Positions 39,901-45,900 of a DNA stretch of 64,000 bases are shown here, one piece after another (the first letter of the stretch is position 1; each line of letters opens with the position of its first letter). The stretch lies in assembly GCA_964019135.1 (NCBI GenBank), contig OZ025248.1:18731574-18795573 (forward strand). The letters run 5' to 3'. The position numbers and the translations under genes are program-made. This DNA is from Arenicola marina (lineage: Eukaryota; Annelida; Polychaeta; Arenicolidae). The notes beneath the pieces are model-generated. The model was not told the origin of the DNA. It searched no databases and saw nothing but the letters and a program-made list of their open reading frames with translations.

Positions 39901-42900
39901 GACCCCTCCGCTCAATAATCCTTGTTATCCCAGGTACCGACCCCTCCGCTCAATAATCCTTGTTATCCCAGGTACCGACCCTTCCGCTCAATAATCCTGG
40001 TTATCCCAGGTACCGACCCCTCCGCTCAATAAACCTGGTTATCCCAGGCACCGACCCTTCCGCTCAATAATCCTTGTTATCCCAGGTACCGACCCTTCCG
40101 CTCACTAATCCTTGTTATCCCAGGCACCGACCCCTCCGCTCAATAATCCTTGTTATCCCAGGCACCGACCCTTCCGCTCAATAATTCTGGTTATCCCAGG
40201 TACCGATCCCTCCGCTCAATAATCCTTGTTATCCCAGGTACCGACCCTTCCGCTCAATAATCCTTGTTATCCCAGGCACCGACCCTTCCGCTCAATAATC
40301 CTGGTTATCCCAGGCACCGACCCTTCCGCTCAATAATCCTGGTTATCCCAGGTACCGACCCTTCCGCTCAATAATCCTTGTTATCCCAGGTACCGACCCC
40401 TCCGCTCAATAATCCTTGTTATCCCAGGCACCGACCCCTCCGCTCAATAATCCTGGTTATCCCAGGCACCGACCCTTCCGCTCAATAATCCTGGTTATCC
40501 CAGGTACCGACCCCTCCGCTCACTAATCCTTGTTATCCCAGGTACCGACCCCTCCGCTCACTAATCCTTGTTATCCCAGGTACCGACCCCTCCGCTCAAT
40601 AATCCTGGTTATCCCAGGTACCGACCCTTCCGCTCAATAATCCTTGTTATCCCATGCACCGACCCTTCCGCTCAATAATCCTTGTTATCCCAGGCACCGA
40701 CCCTTCCGCTCAATAAACCTGGTTATCCCAGGCACCGACCCTTCCGCTCAATAATCCTTGTTATCCCAGGCACCGACCCCTCCGCTCAATAAACCTGGCT
40801 ATCCCAGGTACCGACCCTTCCGCTCAATAATCCTTGTTATCCAAGGTACCGACCCTTCCGCTCACTAATCCTTGTTATCCCAGGCACCGACCCTTCCGCT
40901 CAATAATCCTGGTTATCCCAGGTACCGACCCTTCCGCTCAATAATCCTGGTTAACCCAGGTACCGACCCTTCCGCTCGATAATCCTGATATATATATGTA
41001 TATGTATATATAATCCTGTATATGGATATGTTGAGGTTTATTTCATAGGCCTGTGTGTTTTGTGGGTTTAAGGTTTGAACCATAATGCCGTGAGGATGCA
41101 GCTGGAAACCCTCATCATGAACCCGGGAATAAGTCCACAGATGGTCACCGTGAGTATGAGTTCAATGGTCGTCATGGTCACCGTGGTATGAGTTCAATAG
41201 TCGCCATGGTCACCGTGGTAGGAGTTCAATAGTCGCCATGGTCACCGAGTTCAGTGGTCAGTTCCAATAAACCAATGTACCAATAAACTACCGATAATGT
41301 CGTATCAGATAAGGAATGAGTTGTAGGTCATTATTGGGATCGAAGAACTTCGATGCGTAGCCGAGAAGTTGTGAGATCCCAATGGCTTAATGGCTTAATG
41401 CATACTTCTATTGTTTCCTCCGAGGAGGCGGCGATGGCATGGAGTATGTGAGCGAGGGGTCATTATTGTGACCGAACTACAATGACCCGCTCTGGTACAA
41501 TAATGACCTCCTGCTCACGGTCCGCAGGTCCTTACCGGCAAAACACCGAGGAAACAATAGATGTATGCATTAAAGACAGGTCTTGACTTATAACTGATTT
41601 GCATGCCTGTATATTTGTACTTTTTGTGACATCTCTCGTACTATAAAAAAATATTGTAATCGCATCTACCGCTGATAACAACATAACAGGCCAAAACGGC
41701 GTTTGGGGGATTTATTACTCGACGGTTGTGTGTGTTCTGCACCATATAATGACATGTGTTTGGTTGCTGCCAGGTCATGTATGACGAGAAGTTTGACGAG
41801 CCCGCCGCCCTGGCCGAGCTGTTCAACTTCAAGACTGCCAAGATGGTTGGCAGCACGAAATACGTGTGTAAGTCGCTCACAGAACCTCTTATCTCCATGT
41901 AATAAATAAAATACTAATAAAAAGAAAAACCTATAATTATATTGCTGTTCGTTTTTAACAAGCTTACTTATAATATAACAACTCTAATCATATTAGACAC
42001 AAAATGGATTGTTTTTAATAATTACAATAATTGTTTTAATAATGACAGCTTTTGTTATTAATAACAATCATAAAGAATTAGCAATTGTTTCATCACTAAT
42101 TATAATGAATACTATTTATTTATAATATATATATATATGACATACACCCATTTTGGTTTTCAGATCAAGTGGAGAAGGCCCTGGAGAAAGTGTGGGAACT
42201 CTTCCCTGAAGCGGTCAGTCGGTGTTCTGCTTCTCATCTCATCTCACCCTGTCATGTTACGTGATACTTTATGCATACGAGATTGATTCCTCACTGATGG
42301 TATATCTATATCTGATGTATGTGTCTGCCAGAAGAATACGTTCATAGAAGGTATAATGTTGGTGTGTAGGACGCTGTAACACCTTGGCATGGTTACATGG
42401 TGACTGGGCCGTGACGGGCTGGCATGGTTACATGGTGACTGGGCCGTGACGGGCTGGCATGGTTACATGGTGACTGGGCCATGACGGGCTGGCATGGTTA
42501 TACGATGACTGGGCCGTGACGGTCTGGCATGGTTACGAGATGCCTGGGCCGTGACGGGCTGGCATGTTTACATGATGTTGGGCCGTGACGGACTGGCATG
42601 GTTACATGATGACGGTGACATGATGCCCTGACGGGCTAGCCACGAAATCGATTATAATTAATAGATTGTATGCGTGAGTAATACGTGAGCTATGCTGATG
42701 GAAGATGGTTGGTGTTCCAGAAGCACGTGTTGGTGCTGGAGGAGGAGGTGATCCTGGGGCCGGACTTCCTGTACTTCATGTCTCAGTGCCTCACGGCCGC
42801 CAACTCCGACGACTCCATCATAGGCGTGTCGGCCTTCAACGAGAACGGTCAGTCCACACAGGGTATCCGGCAAATAAAGGAAAAGAAAATTGATAGAAAT

Positions 42901-45900
42901 GATTATAGTCATAAAATAAAATAATTTTATATATTATTGAATATAATAAGTAATTAAATGTTGTGTTTTTGTACGACGATCAAATTTCCGCTTGGAGTGT
43001 ATGGGATCACGATATCGATCATTTAGTTAGGCTTGAGTAATACGTGGGCTATGACAGTCTCTCATTCCAATGTACGATATGGACCTCCTTATTATGTTGA
43101 TATGTGGCCGGACGGCCGTGTTTGTCAAATAACTATACTTGTGTTAAAACGCTCAATTATGTTTGAATCTGCTATGCTTAATAATTGGTGGAGTGTGTTG
43201 TTAACGAGTGAATGAGTAACCTGTACAAAGAGGGTGGCTCTCTTCGCCGGTGGACGCGCTGCACCTGTAGCCTGCACCACTGTCTACATATCAACATAAT
43301 AAGGAGGCCCATATCGTACATTGGAATGAGAGACTGTCATAGCCCACGTATTACTCAAGCCTAACTAAATGATCGATATCGTGATCCCGTACACTCCATA
43401 CACTGTCTACAGTGGTGCAGGTGACCATTTGCGCGGAAGCACAATTCCAGTGGTGCCGTTGGCGTGGTGCCGTTGGGGTGGTGCCGTTAGGGTGGTGCCG
43501 TTGGGGTGGCACCGTTGGGCTGGCGCCGTGGGGCTGGCGCCGTCGGGGTGGCGCCGGTTGGGTGGCGCCGTTAGGGTGGCGCCGTCGGGGTGGCGCCGGT
43601 GGGGTGGCGCCTTTCGGGTGGCGCCGTTGGCCTGGCCGCGTTCGGGTGGTGCTGTTGGGCTGGCGCCATTGAGGTGGCGCCATTGGGGTGGCGGCGTTAG
43701 GGTGGCGCCGTTGGCCTGGCCGCGTTGGGGTGGTGCTGTTCGGCTGGCGCCATTGAGGTGGCGCCTTTGGGGGGGTGCCGTTGGGGTGGCACCGTTAGGG
43801 TGGCGCCGTGGGAGTGGTGCCATTAGGGTGGCGCCGATGGGGTGGCGCCGTGGGAGTGGCGCCGTTGCGGTGGCGCCGTTGTGGTGGCGTTGTCAAGTGG
43901 TCTGCCTGGGTTATTTGTCTCCGATCTGCGGGGTAATGATAGATACGAGTAGACCTGTGGCGCGGAGTCCCCGACACAGGAAGGCGACCCTAAATCCTAC
44001 TTCCGACCTTCAGCTTTCAGGCCTGGCATAATGACACCGGATGTATGTCGTTTCGACTGTCGCCTGGGGGGGTGGGGGGTGGGAGGGGGTACTGTGACTT
44101 GGTGGGGAGACAGGGCGGTACTGTCACTTGGGGAGGCGATACTGTCACTCAGGGGGTGGGTACTGTGGGGGAGGGGTGCATCGTTGATTAAGCGGGGGCG
44201 GGAGATGTGGGGGCGGGCTCACCGGAAAGGGGTGGGGAGGGGTGTGTGTGGGGGGGGGGGGGGTAGGGACCTGGTTGTTACCTGGTAACATTCAAAGAGT
44301 GCGCACAGAGCTATTTCTATTTCGTCACCGATATGTTATGTTGGCAAATGATGATAGGTATCCCCTCAGGCAGAACGATGGTGTGGGAGATCGGGGCGGG
44401 GGGGAGGCGGACTGACGAGCCGCTATAGTGGCTAGACGTGGGCTGACGGGACAGACACCCCCCCCCGTCCGATGGTGTGGGAGGTAGGGGGGGGGGGGTG
44501 GTAGGAGGATTGACCAGCCCCCCTGATGGCCCAGTGGGTTAAGTGCACGACCACTGTAGACCCAAGATCGTCCATTCATCTCTTGTTAATCAGTTCTGAG
44601 AGCTTTCCTGTGATATTCTGGTTCTGTATGTTCTGTATGCTGTGAGGACTGTCAGCCGAGTGGCCTGTTCTGTGGGCAGCCCGTTGATCTGGTGTTGTCG
44701 CTGCAGGTTACCAGGGCTTCTCGACCAACCCGGGCCTGGCGTACCGCGTGGACACCTTCCCCGGCCTCGGCTTCCTCCTCAAGAAGGCATTCTATGACGA
44801 GCACATGAAGGGACACATGAACGAATGTTGTCTCAAGAGGTAAACTAGAGACAAACTAGAGCGCAAGTCTTTCTGTTTACTGGCTGGTTACCGCGTTAGC
44901 TTGTTTACCGAGTCCGACTGATTGGCGTTTTATGGTTGTTTGAGTGTGCGGTGTGTTTTCCAGGTCCTGGGAGTCGTGGTTCGGCCGTAAGCTGGGCGGC
45001 AAGGAGATGATTGTTCCCGATGTGTCACGTGTCTATCGCCGGCCCTACGAGGGGCTCTCGGAAATGGCCGACTTCCTGAAGGAACTCTTCAACAGGGACC
45101 GCGTCACCAACCTGTGAGTCTGGCTATTCCATTCTACGCCCCCCCTCACTTCAACAGGGACCGCGTCACCAACCTGTGAGTCTGGCTAGTCCATTCTACC
45201 GCCCCTCCCCTCTCACTTCTACAGGGACCGTGTCACCAACCTGTGAGTCTGGCTATTCCATTCTACCGCCCCCCCTCTCAATTCGGCTATTCCATTCTAC
45301 CGCCCCCCCCCTCTCAATTCTACAGGGACCGCGTCAACAACCTGTCAGTGGCTGTTCCACATTCCTCCCCCTGTTGACGAATGTTGCTTACACGTGTTTA
45401 ATGTCATAGATGGTGTGACCTACCCCGGATCGTGGCTCTCGGCTTTCCCATTGAGACTAACTTCCCTTTAAGATGTGTTATACTAAAGCAAAACGCACCT
45501 GATAACGATAATAACTCATGTTGAATATAGTCATTTATAAGGTTGTGTGGCCCGTTAAGAAGATCGTATCTGATAGATTTTGTTTATCTTCTATATCTTA
45601 TATCACTACCGATACTGCACAATATGACGTCAACATGCCCGTCTTGTCATCGACATACTAATGATTGTGCCCCCCCCCCCCCCCCCGTCCTTCACCCAGG
45701 GAGGCCAGGCCGAAGCTGACGAACGCGGACAACCTGACCAAGTACAAGTACGAGGAGGAGCTAAGCGAGCTGCTGCGGGCCAGCGCCGCCCTGGACACAG
45801 CCAACGTGGCGGACTGTCTGCAGGGGCGCGGCCTGGGCTTCTACATCCCCGAGACGGCAGGGTAAGCGTGCCTACCCCCCCCCCCCCCCCTCCTCTGTAA

